Shown here one piece after another: positions 63,430-64,000 of a stretch of DNA of 64,000 bases. A program made the position numbers and the translations under genes. The first letter of the stretch is position 1. The number at the start of each line of letters is the position of its first letter. Below the pieces are notes generated by a model. The model was given only the letters and a program-made list of their open reading frames with translations, had not been told where the DNA came from and searched no databases. This DNA comes from Trogon surrucura (Eukaryota; Chordata; Aves; Trogoniformes; Trogonidae), in contig CM036623.1 in assembly GCA_020746105.1 (NCBI GenBank), positions 6,042,501 through 6,106,500 of the forward strand, given 5' to 3'.

Positions 63430-64000
63430 TTTTCAGGGAGGGTAGTTGCCAATACCTTCATTGCTGAAAACCACTCCCTTATGGTGAAGAGCTGCTCTGT
63501 AACTGCCACGGGTTTGAGTCCGGTGGGGTTTTTTTGTAAAAGCGGGGGTAGACTTGTGTGAAACTTTGAGAGTCTCCCTGACTCGCAGGTAGGAGTTGGA
63601 CCTACCTCTGGCCAGGTCCAGGAAAAGCAGTACCTCTGCCATCAAGGTATTTAAGAGGTGACCCCATTGTTCTAGCTCTCTCTTTTGGTTTTGTCTTGTT
63701 TTGAGCTGTCCTGTCTTTAATGTTGGGGAGTTTTTCTCTTGGAGGAGGGCGAGGGGAGAGGAGAACAAAGGAACATCGCCCCGAGAAGAAAGAGGGGGAG
63801 ATGAGTCCCAGAGGAGAAAGAGAGGGAGCAGGTTGCTGGAACAGGACCTTTCCCTGAAGCCCGTGGTGGCTGAGATGGCAGGAAGGTGACTGCCTGCCAG
63901 TTTAGGGAATTGATGGCAGCGAGAACGTCCAGGATGCGCCAGTATGTGCAGAGCCCCATGTGAGAGGGGAGAGAGACCGAGCATCAGCGGGGGACAAGGC
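63430..64000 (+). other. GC-rich promoter- or LTR-like region, runs off the window
   Basis: GC content and CpG rise sharply at about 63430. TATTTAAG (63648-63655) is a TATA-like box; a pyrimidine/T-rich stretch follows, then a long purine-rich stretch (about 63738-63835). This order fits an LTR or the promoter and 5' leader of a gene that continues past 64000. The minus-strand frame of 183 codons (63433-63984) is the longest in host DNA, but it has a low-complexity Leu/Ser/Pro-rich product and no known domain, and is probably a by-product of base composition. Not identified. Confidence 0.35.

Noticed and set aside
63495-63530. GGGTTTGAGTCC resembling a tRNA T-arm
   Set aside because: No acceptor stem, A box or cloverleaf fits around it.
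63433-63984. Minus-strand 183-codon frame at the right edge
   Set aside because: Low-complexity Leu/Ser/Pro-rich product in a GC- and purine-skewed region. The plus strand has promoter-like features, and no domain is recognisable.
1-64000. CRISPR arrays, bacterial operons, phage or plasmid features
   Set aside because: Sequence is clearly vertebrate: CR1 LINEs, microsatellites, a provirus with spliced env, and no dense coding.

Overview
The window reads as nuclear DNA from a bird, most likely chicken or a close galliform. It is AT-rich, has no recognisable host exon, contains several CR1 retroposons (the dominant avian LINE, with the 3' end rich in ATTCTATG-type repeats), and carries one nearly intact endogenous retrovirus. 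From memory, its Gag-like protein and LTR match the galliform ENS/ERNI (Soprano) family. No bacterial or phage features were seen.

Layout. 1-4902: AT-rich host DNA. 4908-10784: a plus-strand provirus with two 793-bp LTRs that differ at one base and a 5-bp target duplication (GTCAG). Inside are a tRNA-Ser(UGA)-type primer site, an open gag (529 aa), a protease in the -1 frame behind an A AAA AAC slippery site, a reverse transcriptase cut off before its YxDD motif, a splice acceptor, a 43-aa single-pass membrane ORF, and an open env (525 aa). The small ORF ends 1 nt before the env ATG. From 10790 to the end the DNA is host intergenic or intronic. It has CR1 copies at about 24.6-25.5, 32.8-33.6, 43.4-43.9, 48.35-49.1, 51.1 and 56.2-57.9 kb, simple repeats, a CpG-enriched patch near 30.6-31.2 kb, and two promoter- or LTR-like GC-rich patches (about 51.3-51.65 kb and 63.4-64.0 kb).

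How the provirus parts fit. The LTR holds two GATA motifs, a CACCC/GC palindrome, a TATA box, a splice donor and a poly(A) signal. Full-length RNA would give Gag and, by frameshifting, Gag-Pro. An RNA spliced from the LTR donor (about 5378) to the acceptor at 8231 would carry the small membrane ORF and then Env. Loss of most of pol makes the copy unable to copy itself, yet gag, the small ORF and env are all open. Because the LTRs are almost identical, youth alone could explain the open frames. The main point of interest is the two-cistron small-membrane-ORF/env unit, together with a leaderless gag that starts 3 nt after the primer site.
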